NCBI GenBank assembly: GCA_011634665.1
Contig: WAEK01000003.1
Location: 2,140,001 to 2,204,000 of the forward strand
DNA length: 64,000 nt
Origin: Mortierella sp. BCC40632
Taxonomy: Eukaryota; Mortierellomycota; Mortierellomycetes; Mortierellales; Mortierellaceae
Direction of reading: 5' to 3'
Shown here piece by piece: positions 9,704 through 21,604 of the stretch. The position numbers and the translations under genes are program-made. The first letter of the stretch is position 1, and each line of letters opens with the position of its first letter. The notes below the pieces were generated by a model, which saw only the letters and a program-made list of their open reading frames with translations, did not search any database and was not told the DNA's origin.

Positions 9704-12518
9704 ATGGCGAATCTCGCCCTTCAATGCGAAGCAGCTGCCGAAACGGAAACCGAGTCGTCCGAGCCTGAATCCTCTTCTGAAGAAGAGGAAGAGGAAGAGG
9801 AGACCGAGTCTGAGGAAGAGTCGGATTCAGAGAGCGATAATGATTCGGATAATGAACAGGAAGGGTCTAAAGAGCATGGCTCTACTACGAAATTGGGTCA
9901 CTTGATGAGTGCATCTACACCTCCTGCGATCGTAGTCGCCAATGCGCCTAGGTATCGCCCTGCGCCTCCAAGGCCTGCCATGGTATCTCGGTCCGCAAGC
10001 ACGGGTATCTTGTCCACAAGTGCTCCCTCGGCTATGAACCCATTGATGAGACAAAACTCGACAGAGTCGTTCTCATCTCGTCTAGCCATCCCCACCGATC
10101 AGACTCTTGGTTCCCGCCCAAGATCTGGTAGCCACTCAATGGTGAGCTCGACCTCTAGCTTGTCTTCACAGTATCTTACTCCCAGTCACCCGAAACATGT
10201 CTCTGAAAGTAATGCCTGGGCAGGACAAAGTCCAGAACGTGGAATGATTAGACGATCGTCTAGTCAGACTTCCTTGTCATCTTCCAGTTGGAGCTCCACC
10301 ATCGACCCGGAAATGTTGAACACGCTTTCAGAAAAGGAACGGAAGAGACAAGAGGCGCTTCATGAGTTGATTGTGACGGAACAAGTGTATTTGAATAATC
10401 TGTACTTGATCCGAGACGATTTCCAACGACCCTTGGTGAATCAAGGACTCTTGACTCCAGCGGAAAGCGATCTTGTCTTTAAGGATTGGCAAAGTCTTGT
10501 GGATCTCTCACAAAGCATCGTGAATGAATTGAAGCAACGTCAGGTACAGAATCAAGGAGAAGGGGAGATGGTCACTGCTGTGGGCGATGTGATCAACGAA
10601 CATATCGTGGAACGTTCAGGATGTTTCCTTCGATACTGTGCCTCCCAAAAGGAGGCGAGTGTCTTGCTCTCAAGGAGAATGAAGGAGAGCCGATTGCTGG
10701 CAGAGTTTTTAGAGGTAAGTGTTTATCTTTTTAGATCCTTTTTTTTTTTTTTTGAATTTCTGAGTGCAGAAGGTGGGGAAGATTTTTTCACACATCTTTG
10801 TAATCGAATGTAGGATGCCAAGAAAAAACCATCGTGCCGAGGATTGGATTTATCGAGCTTCTTGTTGCAACCTCTCCAACGCATCACTCGTTATCCTTTG
10901 CTCATCTCCAAGGCAAGTAAAGGCAACAGAAAAGCAGGGTGCGAACATGGATCACAAGAAAACTAACCTATCTCGGATCGCTCCTCCCCTCCCCCCTTTT
11001 TTTTTGTAGATTCTGCAATACACTGAAGAAGACCATATTGACCATCTGTTGCTCACCGAAGCCCGAATCTCGGCAGAGAAATGTCTGGAAAAGATCAACG
11101 AGACCATCCGGATCAGCGAAACACGCGAGCGACTCGAGGAAGTCCAGCGCAAGATGTCATCCAGCGAACAGACTGAGGTACTCAATTCGAACCCATAACG
11201 ACTTGAGAAATACACAGGTCCTAGTCGATCCACTTTCATTTGCTCACCCTGTTTTCTTCTCTCCGGTATCCAATAGGGACTGGTGTTGACCAGAGATACA
11301 AAACATCTAGGTCCTCGTGTTATTGTCTTTGAAGGATCCCTTAGAAAGGCCAAATCTGGAAGACGACTCTATGGATACTTGTGCAATGACCTTCTTTTAC
11401 TTTTCCTCCCTGGCCGTGACACGGGTGCCTCGGCCCGGACAGGACTTCGCAAGGTCGCTTCACAATCCTCGATTGCCTTTGCAACTGGCACTAGCAATAG
11501 TCTGTCTACATCGTTTTCGGGTTCCACAAGCACTGGAAGTGTCTCCCAGTTCATGCATGGAGGTGCAGGTCATCTCTCAGGGGGCGTGAATGATAGTCAA
11601 GGTTGGAGTCTCTACCATGAGCCGATCCCGCTGGAACGTGTTCGGATCAAGACCCAGCCAGGTGGAGACCTTCGATTCTCGATCGTGATCATGAATCCTA
11701 AGCAGTCAGCTCAACCTGAACATTACGCGCCAATGCATCTTCAGACCAATCATCGTCAACCGCCTCAGCAGACAATGATTCACGTCAAGACCAGCTCGGA
11801 ACGTGAATTCAAGGCTTGGACTCGTAATCTGGAGAAGGCAATTGAGGCTCTGGCCAAGGCACCCAGGAATGGAGGAATGCGATCTTCGAAACGACCACCA
11901 TTGGAAGAAACCATTGGAACAATGGACATCCGAGTTCTTGAAGGATCAATCCCAAGTGTTGAGTTTGGTATGTGTCAAACGCCTTGAGGAACCGCTATTC
12001 GAAATATCTAATACCTTTCTTGACCTGAGTAATTCACTCGCTGACACTACTTTGGGTGGATTTTTTTAAAAAATATATATATAGCCAAGTCAAGGTCGTT
12101 CCAGTGCACTCTATCGTTGGGTGAAGAGTTCTTTTCCACGCATGCTGTTTCCAGCGATCATCCCTACATGGGTACCTTTACGATCCTTTGGCGCGAGGGT
12201 GTGATCTTTGCAGTCATGGACCCCAATCAAGTCATGGATATCAACATCCTATCAACAAGCCCTTTTTCACCTGACAGTAAGTTTCTTTTCATCCGACACT
12301 GCACACGCACTCTCAAACTTGGGGCATTTTCTAATTTCAACTTGCTTTCTCTTTTTTTTTCTTTTCTCGCGTTTTTTTTTTTTTTACTAGCATTCTTGGG
12401 AAGCACACAGATTTGCTTCCGCGACGTTGTTCATTATGGTGAAAGAGGTGTCGAAATCATGGCCCCTGTCCATAACGGAGCTCAAGTGAAGCTTTTCTTG
12501 TCATACAGAGCCCTCTAA
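9704..12518 (+). CDS. DH-PH-C2 Rho-family GEF, C-terminal half of an intersectin-like protein
   Basis: Predicted guanine nucleotide exchange factor for a Rho/Cdc42 GTPase. An acidic Ser/Glu N-terminus and a Ser-rich stretch lead to a DH domain ([19 protein letters not shown]), continued by [15 protein letters not shown], with KILQYTEED after the next intron. A PH domain follows ([20 protein letters not shown] to [18 protein letters not shown]). Last is a C2-like domain ([43 protein letters not shown]). Exons: start or splice near 9704/9734-10713, 10814-10912, 11010-11177, 11277-11967, 12085-12276, 12391-12518. The intron after 10912 has a GC donor (AAG then GCAAGT). The domain order equals the long C-terminus of animal intersectins, and the preceding exons encode EH and SH3 domains, so one continuous gene from 4536 is likely. 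A separate gene starting at ATG 9704 is the alternative. Confidence 0.82.
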
Positions 12519-12903
12519 CGAGGCCATATGAATAGCATAGTCTTTCTCCCTGCTAATTGCTTGTTCAAGCATTGCCTTTTTTTTTTTTTTTTAATCGAGG
12601 CAACCAGGATATAGAAGACACGACAGTATAGAACTACATTGCTCGCTCTATTACAAGCGAGAAAAAAGTAATCCGAATAGAGGTGCTTGGGCTTCGCCCT
12701 CGGCACAATAAAATGATCTGACAGAGCATTGACCCTTAAGTTCAAGAAAAGCTTCCAGACTTCAGATGAAGAATGACATGCATTGGACCACGACGGTAAA
12801 CGCATTGCTTGAGACTTTAATCCGCTTTTTTTTTTTTATTTTCAGGAAAGCTTCTCAATTTATCAAGCTCGCTTTGAGAGAAGCTCTCTCTCTATTCAAG
12901 AAC
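12519..12903. other. Intergenic region before ZW10
   Basis: Short spacer holding the 3' end of the RhoGEF and the ZW10 promoter, with T runs at 12577-12592 and 12828-12837. No reading frame of interest and no obvious TATA box. Confidence 0.5.
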
Positions 12904-15900
12904 CATGACTTCAGGACCCGTCACTACAGAAAACTTTGCGCGTCATGTCACGTCGCAACTGGGGGATGCTTTCTCGGCAGGAGTCACTTCCTCTCATGAA
13001 ATGAGTGGTGGTGACGGCGGCTCTACAACACCTGCATCCGTCTCTGAGCTGATGCAACTGGCCGCCGCACTAGACATTGAGATTCAGCAAGCAAAGGTTC
13101 GACAACCGCAATGTGTTCCCTCCTCATCTTGAGGAGCTCTTCCTTCTATAGACCCCCCCCTACTACTATGCTGCAAATTTTATTTTTTTTCTTTATTCTT
13201 GGGCTCCCCAACCAACTTTTGACTCACTCATGGTCGCCAGACTCAAGTCTATCGGAAACTCCTTAGCAACTATGGCGCGTTCTCAGACTCGATGGAACAC
13301 TCGTTTAGACTCAAGGATAGTATTGACAAGCTACTGGAACAGGCGGAGGAAATTTCTTCCAAAACAATGGACCCTGAAGTAAGATTTAGGTGAACTTGGC
13401 AAAGGAAGAGAAGGAGATCGATCCAACGGACGGGCTTAGTTTTTTTTCAAGATCGATTTAGGGTGGACTCTTTGCCAGCATAGGATACTCATGGACTGAG
13501 ACTTTTCTATCTCTAGAACGGATTACGACACAAGGTCATGTCCGTCTTGGTCGAATATTACGAGACTTCATACAAAGTCCAAGAGAATGAGGCAGTGTTG
13601 AACGGATTAGATCATTTCTTGAGTGTGAGTAGTCTCTTCCTGGGAGACTAGAGTTCAGCCAAGTTTTATGTAACCCTTGCCAAAATGGAAAAAAAGAAAA
13701 AATCTACTAACTTTGGTTCATCAGATCAATGATATCCTCTCGCAATACGATACACATATGAAATCCGGTCAAATCTATCAAGCAGGATGCTGTGTCCGAC
13801 AAGCGGTAAATCGCATATTAATACTCTACCAAAATGCTTTGGAGTTCTGTATGTAGAATCACAAATAGTAACCCTTCCTCGGACTCTCTCTCTTAGGAAA
13901 AGGCGCTCGCCAACCCTCCCAGTACCGGCGTCGCAGAGTCGAATATTACTCACCTTTTGACCGTACGCGATTTTTCTCCCTTTTTTTGGTCGACCTTTTT
14001 TTTTTGGGAAACGGATGGACTCTACTGGACTCGCAGATTAAGGAGACTAATTTTTTTCTTACACCAAAAAACACGGATATCATAGGACTATTGCAGCATC
14101 AAAGCAACGAGCTTTGACCAGATACTCGAAGACTTGATCAGGAACGCCGTCTCGACTCAGTACTCTGAAGAAGAAGGCGATTATCAATTCCAGATCACTC
14201 TTTCCTATAATGTCGAAAGTTCACTGTCAGTTCCATCAAAGCTTGGCCCCGGTTCTATCTCCAACACGACAATTCAATGGCAGGCTCTTCTTTCTGCATT
14301 GACCTTGTTAGACGTGGCCTCTGAGAAGCTTCAGCCTCTTCAAAAAGAACTTGTTCGTCATCTTTTGGAACCACTCATCTCACGTCATGCACTATCTCGC
14401 GCCAAGATTGAACCGATACTGGACAGTCGTGGTGTGCCTGCCGAAAAAGCTTCTCTCTCTTTGAGCATCTCTTCTAATCTAGAAAATGATAATGGTAGGA
14501 TGGCTACTCTTATCTTGTCTCATTCGTCATGACCACCTCCATGCGCTTTACAACTTATATCATTTGATTTTTTTTTCTCCGCCCGTCTTTTTTTTTTTCT
14601 TTTCATGATAGATGACCTGTTCAGCAACGTACTAGAGGTCTTTAAATTTATCCGCAAGAGTATCTTCCTCTGTGATGACTCGGTGACAGATTCTGGGATG
14701 GGGGATGACAATTGCTCTACCTCGGCAACCTTGGTTCAGTTGATTGGACATAATATCGCCAAGGAAGCCTGCTCACTTCTTTCTCGACATCATCTTCCGA
14801 ATCTTATTCCCTCCAATTCTCAAGAGATGAGAAATTTTACTCCCGTTGTCAGATCAGTCGAGATGTTTGAAAACGAACTTCGAGCCATGGGTAAGTGAAA
14901 GGAGTGAAGACAGGAGTGAATAAGCAATAAGGTGTATCTTTTTTTTTTTTTTTTTTTTTTTTTTTGTAGGTGGATCACATGAATCGTTCGACTCGACAGA
15001 TTGCTAAGAGAATGCGCTCTCCCCCCTCCCTTTTTTTTTTTTTTTCTTGCTTATAGGCTTCTTGCAGAAAAGGAGACCAAGAGCTGTCCGAGTTTGTGCA
15101 TACTATTGATGTTCATTATACCAATCGCATGAGAGATACTCTCCTAAAGAAGGGACGTGCCATGATTATGAACGACGACTTTAAAGTATTCGCAGTCAAG
15201 GATATTGACGCACATGGTATGCAAACCAGTCTTGGCGTCGCATTTTTCTCTCTTACACACACACACACTCTCTCTCTGGGCGATGAAGAATAGAGATCTG
15301 ACGCTTAAGATATTTGATTTCGGTAATTAGATGAGTTGGAGCAAGGTGGTGGATCATGGGGCTACATTACCGACTCGTACACGGACCTCAAGGATTCAGC
15401 CATCTCGACCAAATCAAAACAGTTGATGGAGATGATCCTGGCAACTCTGGAAGAAGCTCGCTCATTGAACGAGACAGCGTAAGTTCTTTTTCCCTTCTCT
15501 TTTTTTCCACTTCTTCTATTAAAAAATGGGGGGGGGGAGGGACATAATCGTTTGGAGGGTAGATATTGACCAGGTCTTGATCGCTTCCTCCGCTTTTTCT
15601 TTCTAACATTTCAACAATATCTATACTTTAGATCACCCTATCTGTATCAAGCTACTCGTTCCTTGATTGACCTCTTCCGTGGACTGATGCCGATTTACCA
15701 CAACAGAACCCTGACCTCAGTACCGGCATTGGCGATCCTCTTTCATAATGACTGTATGTATGTTGCTCGAGAACTCGACAAGGTGCCTAATCGATTTGAA
15801 GACGGAATCCCAGGCATGGAAGAAGTTCAATACGACGATGTTGTGCCGTCCATGAAGTCTTTAGCCAAGACGTGGCTAGATTTCCACGTGGTAATGAAGG

Positions 15901-16899
15901 AAGAGGGGGGTGGGATTGGAATGGGCATGTATATCTTACTTGTGTCAAAGAAGAAGAAATCCTGTACCTTTGGTCTGACTATTTGAGGCTTCATTGTTTG
16001 TTTGTTTTTACTGTTTCCTCTAGAGCAAGCAACGAGAGGAGTTGATGCAAAGTATTGATGATGCTGGCAAGTTTAAGGATACCAATGAAGAAAGAAACTT
16101 TGATTCGAGTGAACGTTCCATGAAGCAGATTGTTCTTGCACTAAAGCATCTCGCAAGAGCCTGGAAGGTAAACCACACAAAGTTTTTTTTTTGCAAGACT
16201 CTCTCAAAGGCTATCAAGGCTATCAAGCACCCAATAACGAATTGTCTTTTCTCCTATTCTTTTTTTTTCTAGCCTACTCTTCCACAAACCCTGTTTTACA
16301 ACATTATGGGTCAATTGCTCGACGGGGCTGTCAAGAGAATTATCCGAGAGCTTGAGGATCTGACAGATATCTCTGAAAAGGAATCGCATACGCTAGCCAT
16401 GCTGTGCAGTGTACTAGTGGAATGCGAGAGTCTATTTGATGAAGCCGCGCCGTTGGTCGCCAAACTTGAGGGAGAACCTGTGAAACGCGAGGTAAAGTGT
16501 TGTCCATGGAAAAGCGAACAAATATCTATGCATGATCTACCCTTTTTTTTTTTTAATAACAGATTCGCTGACTCTTTTTTTTTTTCGTTTTGATTGTTTT
16601 GCTTTTAAAAAAAGGCAATCCCTCGTCTCTATCAACAAACACTCAACACCAACAAGAAACCGATTCATTACTTTGTCCCCTCTTGGGAAAAGTTTCGAAT
16701 GTTGACCGAGATTCTCGAGTTGTCGTTTGCAGAGATCATGATTCGGTTTAGGTTGAGACAACTAGCCATGTTTGAAGAACGGGAACTTTGTCAATTGATC
16801 TGTTCACTCTTTGCGGATACTTCTTTGAGACAAAAGAATTTGGATGAGATTCAACAAGGACATCCGATGCTCCATCCTTGGCAAGGAGAGGGCTACTAA
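12904..16899 (+). CDS. ZW10: ZW10 homologue (vesicle tethering / kinetochore)
   Basis: ZW10 acts in the Dsl1/NRZ complex that tethers Golgi-derived vesicles at the ER, and in animals also in the RZZ kinetochore complex. The C-terminal half is diagnostic: VPALAILFHNDCMYVAREL, SERSMKQIVLALKHLARAWK, TLFYNIMGQLLDGAVKRII and PSWEKFRMLTEILELSF follow the ZW10 C-terminal region in order. The N-terminal half is helical (YRKLLSNYGAFSDSMEHSFR, EYYETSYKVQENEAVL). About a dozen exons; those read include 12904-13096, 13241-13378, 13517-13624, 13725-13805, 13897-13962, 14086-14494, 14612-14890 and 15057 onward. The exon from 15057 (GFLQK) is out of frame with its continuation (DQELSEFVHTIDVHYTNR) by one base at the AAAA run 15068-15071, so an indel or error is likely. 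Convergent with ALG14. Confidence 0.88.
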
Positions 16900-17122
16900 A
16901 CAAACAAACAAAAAAAAAAATAGATCTAATAAATAACCAACGGTTTTCCAAGACATATTTTTTTTTTCCCCTCTCCCAGCAAATAGACTGTTTCTATTCG
17001 CATTACTTAGCAACAGTTGTCTAGAATCTAAATGCTTCAAGGTCCTTTGAATTCTCAAATAGAATCGAGTACAAGTTGAATTTAAAAAAATAAATAAATC
17101 TCTATTGTGATAATCTCCTCTA

Positions 17123-18028
17123 TCAAACAAGGATCCCCAGATACTTGGAACGTGGGTACTTTTGACAAAGGTCTTGCCATTGTACCAAAAAGATATCTGC
17201 AATCGGATAGAGCAACTTGCCCGTCAGACTAAGGGTTTGTACGCGTGCAAAACTCTCTACAAAGACAATTGCTGGCGTTTGTGCTAGGGGAACTCCAAGC
17301 ATTCGAGCACCAATGACTGTCAAGGCAAGTGCAAAACAGGTACCAGGTCCGTTCAAAAGTAAGAGACTTTGTCCATCCGACCTGGACAGGTTCGTATCCT
17401 CTTTGTCAAGTCCTGTTGTCGTCGTCCGAGTATAACATGTTAATCGATGGATCAGTGGCATGGCCACCAAAAGAGATTTGGCCAACGTAAAAGGGGTTGT
17501 CAAAATTGATTGGTGAACAAATCGACTCCGAGGGATTCGATGAATCGTATACCCTTGGTATCGAAGGGTCTGTTCTTCTCGACTTGTCTTTTCCTGACGA
17601 TTAAAGGTCAGAGTGATATCGACTTGTCCTCGACTTGACTCGAGTCGATGTACCTTTTCGATACTGGCCAAATCATCCATCCCCACCACATAATGTCTTG
17701 GAGAATATTTTTGAGGGTCCAGCCCAGAAACTAGTTGAAGCATCTCGGCTGTATGACCTCCTGATCCCAAAAAGATGGTCGTTGCTGAGCATCGACTGGA
17801 CACAACATGGTCTGGATGAGATGACGAGGTTTTCCTTGAGGTTAGAGAGGAGGCATCGAGTACGGATGAGATGTCGGAACTGGTGGTCTTGATTCTTGCA
17901 TCTTGGATTGGAAGTGGGGAGAGCGCGACTTTTAATCGAATAGCAAAAACAAGGATCAAGAGGGCGAGAATGCCCACAAGAACTGCAAAGATGGATAATA
18001 GTGTAGAATGGTCCATCTGCAAGATCAT
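17123..18028 (-). CDS. ALG14: ALG14, anchor subunit of UDP-GlcNAc transferase
   Basis: Membrane subunit that recruits the catalytic ALG13 to the cytosolic face of the ER. Together they add the second GlcNAc to dolichol-PP-GlcNAc in N-glycan assembly. The single exon encodes 301 residues from the ATG at 18028. It has one N-terminal membrane segment (LLSIFAVLVGILALLILVF), then the family signature FLGSGGHTAEML. Further family features are TIHRIPRSRFVHQS, LLLNGPGTCFALAL, IVFVESFARVQTLSLTGKLL and a C-terminus with LFVQW-type sequence (IFLVQWQDLCQKYP). It is longer than yeast Alg14, the extra length being mainly a Ser/Thr-rich linker after the membrane segment. An earlier non-ATG extension of the frame is ignored. 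Confidence 0.92.
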   Translation of the reverse strand: MILQMDHSTLLSIFAVLVGILALLILVFAIRLKVALSPLPIQDARIKTTSSDISSVLDASSLTSRKTSSSHPDHVVSSRCSATTIFLGSGGHTAEMLQLVSGLDPQKYSPRHYVVGMDDLASIEKVHRLESSRGQVDITLTFNRQEKTSREEQTLRYQGYTIHRIPRSRFVHQSILTTPFTLAKSLLVAMPLIHRLTCYTRTTTTGLDKEDTNLSRSDGQSLLLLNGPGTCFALALTVIGARMLGVPLAQTPAIVFVESFARVQTLSLTGKLLYPIADIFLVQWQDLCQKYPRSKYLGILV

Positions 18029-18154
18029 GACAGTAAATGGGAAGAAAGGAGGAAGAAAGGAATGAAGAGAGAACAAGAAAAGAAAAGAAAAAAACAAAAT
18101 GTTTACTCGTCCTTTGAGTCAATCAATGAACATCACAAGACCTGCAATTCTATG

Positions 18155-18190
<36 letters not shown>

Positions 18191-18385
18191 GCTCGCTCTC
18201 TCACTTTCACTTTCTGTCTCTCTCTTCTCATATTACGATCCGTTGCGGAGTGAGGACTAAGCTCTCGTGCTTTGCCCAATTTCTACTCAAACAAATTTGG
18301 ATTCTCAGTGACAATATCAACAAACAAAAAAGGTATTCGCACAGCAGAATGTGGGTTATATCCCCGAAAAGCCAATATTCTTTTC
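18029..18385. other. Spacer with CT microsatellite, ALG14 promoter side
   Basis: Upstream of ALG14 and downstream of MED17. It holds a (CT)n run at 18156-18189, which is GA on the ALG14 sense strand. No gene seen. Confidence 0.6.
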
Positions 18386-21344
18386 TCAAGACTCTATCTC
18401 TGCCATAATAATATACTGGAGCCACGTCCTGAAGTCATCCATGGCGTCTGTCGTATGAGCGGTTGTCGTGGCTGGATTGGACACCAAAGAAGACTTTTCA
18501 CGCGGGTGGACAGGTCCATCTAATCGATTATTCGCTCCGCGCATTGAATACACACTCTGCTTGGAAATACTTGAAAGGTTAAACCTCTGAGTCCTTGAAG
18601 TACCGCCTCGGTTGCTGGTCAACAAGATCGATGCGCCCTTTTCTGCATTCATATCCAATTGAAGAATGCTATGAAGGTATCAACAACAAAAGGTGTGTCA
18701 GCTCCATGCATAAAAACATAAAAAAAGAAAAAGAAAAATTCAAATATCTCAGAACTTACATTGTCGTATTGTTCCGATGACCAATGGATCGATGGAATGT
18801 GCCATTGAGATCTGCCCTTCTAGAAATGGCGACATCTGGCACTTGAAAAACACCCACGCATCGGTCATCAATATCGATAATAAACTCGGGACTCTTCAAC
18901 TCGGGAATTCGATGTGACCATGTCGGGATAGAGTTGACCACCTCACAGATTCTCTGGATCATCCGCGTCGTAAGCTCCTGATTCAGAATCTTTTCGAAAT
19001 CAGTCAGATGCATAATGGGCGAACTTGGCCGGTCTGAAAGCTGCATGATGACACATGGTGTAGGATAGGCACGCGTCATATAACGGATAAACGATGCCGC
19101 ACTAGATCCGATACTGATCGCCACTGCGGATCCCATTCCAAATTCCTTGGTCTTATTGGTAACAGCACCCGATGATTTTGTATCGGAAAGGAGACAGAGA
19201 GCCCTTGAGAGTGGTTGAAGATTCGCGTCGACGCTGTATACATTGATCGGCTCCCACCAATTATATCGTAGATTTTTGGTCACTCTGCCCATCACTTCCC
19301 GAACTCGTTTCGAAAAGGAAAGGTACTGCAGCGCTTGCAATGTGATGCCTAGGATGCCCATCGGTCGCTGAGCCAGTGCCTGTTGAATCTGACCAAATGA
19401 TGACGCCGTTCGGCCACTACCGGGTCGTGAACTCTTGAAAAAGCTTTCTGCTCGCTCTTTGATGTTTTGGCGATGTCGTTTATGCTGAATCAACTGAGCG
19501 ACATACCGGAGAATATCAGAAGTCCCCGAGAGTAGACGCGCATGATCGCTCTTGGATTCTAGGCGTTGGTTCCGGTTTAATTTAGATCGGAGTTTGGTAA
19601 GCGACAGCTCCTCTGCTGATGGCGCCCGGTAAGATATCCTCAACTCCAAATCGTCATTGACTGTCAAATAGATCTCATTGTCCACAATAGACACGTTGTT
19701 GGTCATTGCCCTTGCCTCGTTCACTAGCTAAAACCATTTAATCCAGAAAATCATAGAGGTGAGCTCGGGTAGCCATTGCAGACATTGATGGGCGTCCTTT
19801 GATACAATACCTCATGGAATAACTCGCCGTCAAATAGGGTGCACTGTGCGTCCAAAAGCTGGGTATGTATAGTATTTCCTCTAGACTTTAGTGATCCAGA
19901 TCCTAAAAAAGTTCTCCATTAGCTCTTGATTCAAATTTGATCTTCCTTCTTTTCGCTCCCTCTCGGCATAAAACAAAAAGTACCTTCAGTCGGATGCGAT
20001 CCTTGCTGAACGAGACTCATAATAATCTGCTTGTCAGTCTTGTTTGGGATTACAATGTCAATGCTTTTTGTTGCTCCTGCCCCTGTTTCCTTGGCCAGTG
20101 GCGAGTTTCGTGTTAACTCGGCATATGCGCGGTCGCCATACATTGATCCAACTAATCGATGAGGACAACAGGATTAGTACACATCTCCATAATGACGACT
20201 CTCATGTAGCTAGGTATCCGTAGAGTAACTCACCATCACGGAAACCATAATGTACAAAGAGGTGTGATCCGGTCGCCGTGCGATTGCCTTGGGCGCCATG
20301 CATCGATGGATGAGGACCACCAGATTTGGTGGCAACAATGCACCAGTTGTTTTTCCTTAGTCGAAGCGCCTCTGCCCAGAATTGATCCTCACTTGCCATA
20401 ACATTCTGCAGTCTCTTTGCGCCTCCATTCAAGATATCGGCCGCGCTACGAAGGTGATGATTCTTGCCACCAAGGGCTAGTTTCTCATTCATGACCTGAG
20501 TCGAAACTGGGGGTAAAGCCTTGGGGACATATTCACATTTGAGTGCGCCTGCCGGAAGGACAGAAGGCTGAACATTACTGGGTGGGATGATTGGTCCCGA
20601 ACTGGATGCTCCCTGTGTCGCTGAAGTCTGATAAGACGAAATGATGATATTGAGGGCGTCCAGCGCTACACCGATCTCTCCTTGGGCATGCCTAAATAAA
20701 CATGATATGGAATCCAGGATCAGTTCTCCAGACAGTCTGTCTCAATTGAGTCGGCTTGCAAATATCACTGTCACTGTCCAGCAAAGAAAGGATAAAAAGA
20801 ACGCACCAGAGCTTTGCATAGATTCCTTGAGGTGATGAAGTGCGTGCTGCCGTAGCTGAAGCTGGAACAGACGATGGTATCGAGGTAGGAACTAATGCTG
20901 TTGTTCCTGTTGAGGCCGATGGTTCGCCACTTTCTTTGTCAAGAGATTTGATCTTTGTATCCAGAGTCAAGCTGCCGTCACTCTCCTGCGAATGTGGTAA
21001 AGGGATATTCTCCGTAAACTCATCAAACTTTTCTCCTGCTGTTTCAGCAATGACCTTGATCTTGCGCCTCAGTTTATCGTCTGGATCGCCATCTCTATAC
21101 ACAGGGAGGAATTGATTTCGATAAAAATAATAAAAAAAAGGGCAAGGGCCAGAGATGAAGAACTGTCAGCTCAAGATGCCATCCATTACGAAAAAACCAA
21201 GTCCTCTCTTTTTTTTTGTGGGATACGAGATGGTCGCTCTTACGGTAAAAAAATTTCCTCTGCCCTATCTGTAATGTCGAATGGTAGACGGTCGACACTC
21301 CTATCCAGGGATAGTTTGATGCGCTTATCAAGATGCTGGGTCAT
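18386..21344 (-). CDS. MED17: Mediator complex subunit 17 (head module)
   Basis: Scaffold of the Mediator head (Srb4 in yeast), needed for nearly all RNA polymerase II transcription. ATG at 21344 gives a first exon (MTQHLDKRIKLSLDR, then RLPFDITDRAEEIFLP) that splices at 21244 to 21096 in frame. Diagnostic segments follow: GVALDALNIIISSYQ, HHLRSAADILNGGAKRLQ, QFWAEALRLRKNNWCIV, then SHLFVHYGFRDG. A large C-terminal exon of 18758-19724 carries DDLELRISYRAP, HHLTDFEKIL-like sequence and EFIIDIDDRCVGVF. The final exon is 18386-18657 (DMNAEKGASILLTSN), with its donor at GTAAGT near 18757. Several small introns lie between 19725 and 20690. CMTR1 lies upstream on the same strand with about 260 bp between them. 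Confidence 0.86.
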
Positions 21345-21604
21345 TGGCAGATGACTTGCTTGACGCGAGGAATGACAAAGACATGGAACAGAACAAGAAG
21401 GAACAAACGACCTCGACCACTTCTATCTTGCTGGGCCAAGCCACACAATGAAGAACCTCCGCGTCTCTCGCGTATCTTTGTCGCCCATGGAGAGGCGCCT
21501 TCTGAACCAGCGCAGCTACTGTATTCGGTAGTTTAACATAATTTTTCCCCGAGGCGTTTATTCTGGATATTATAGATGCGGTTTTTGTCAAAAGGGTCAA
21601 GGAT

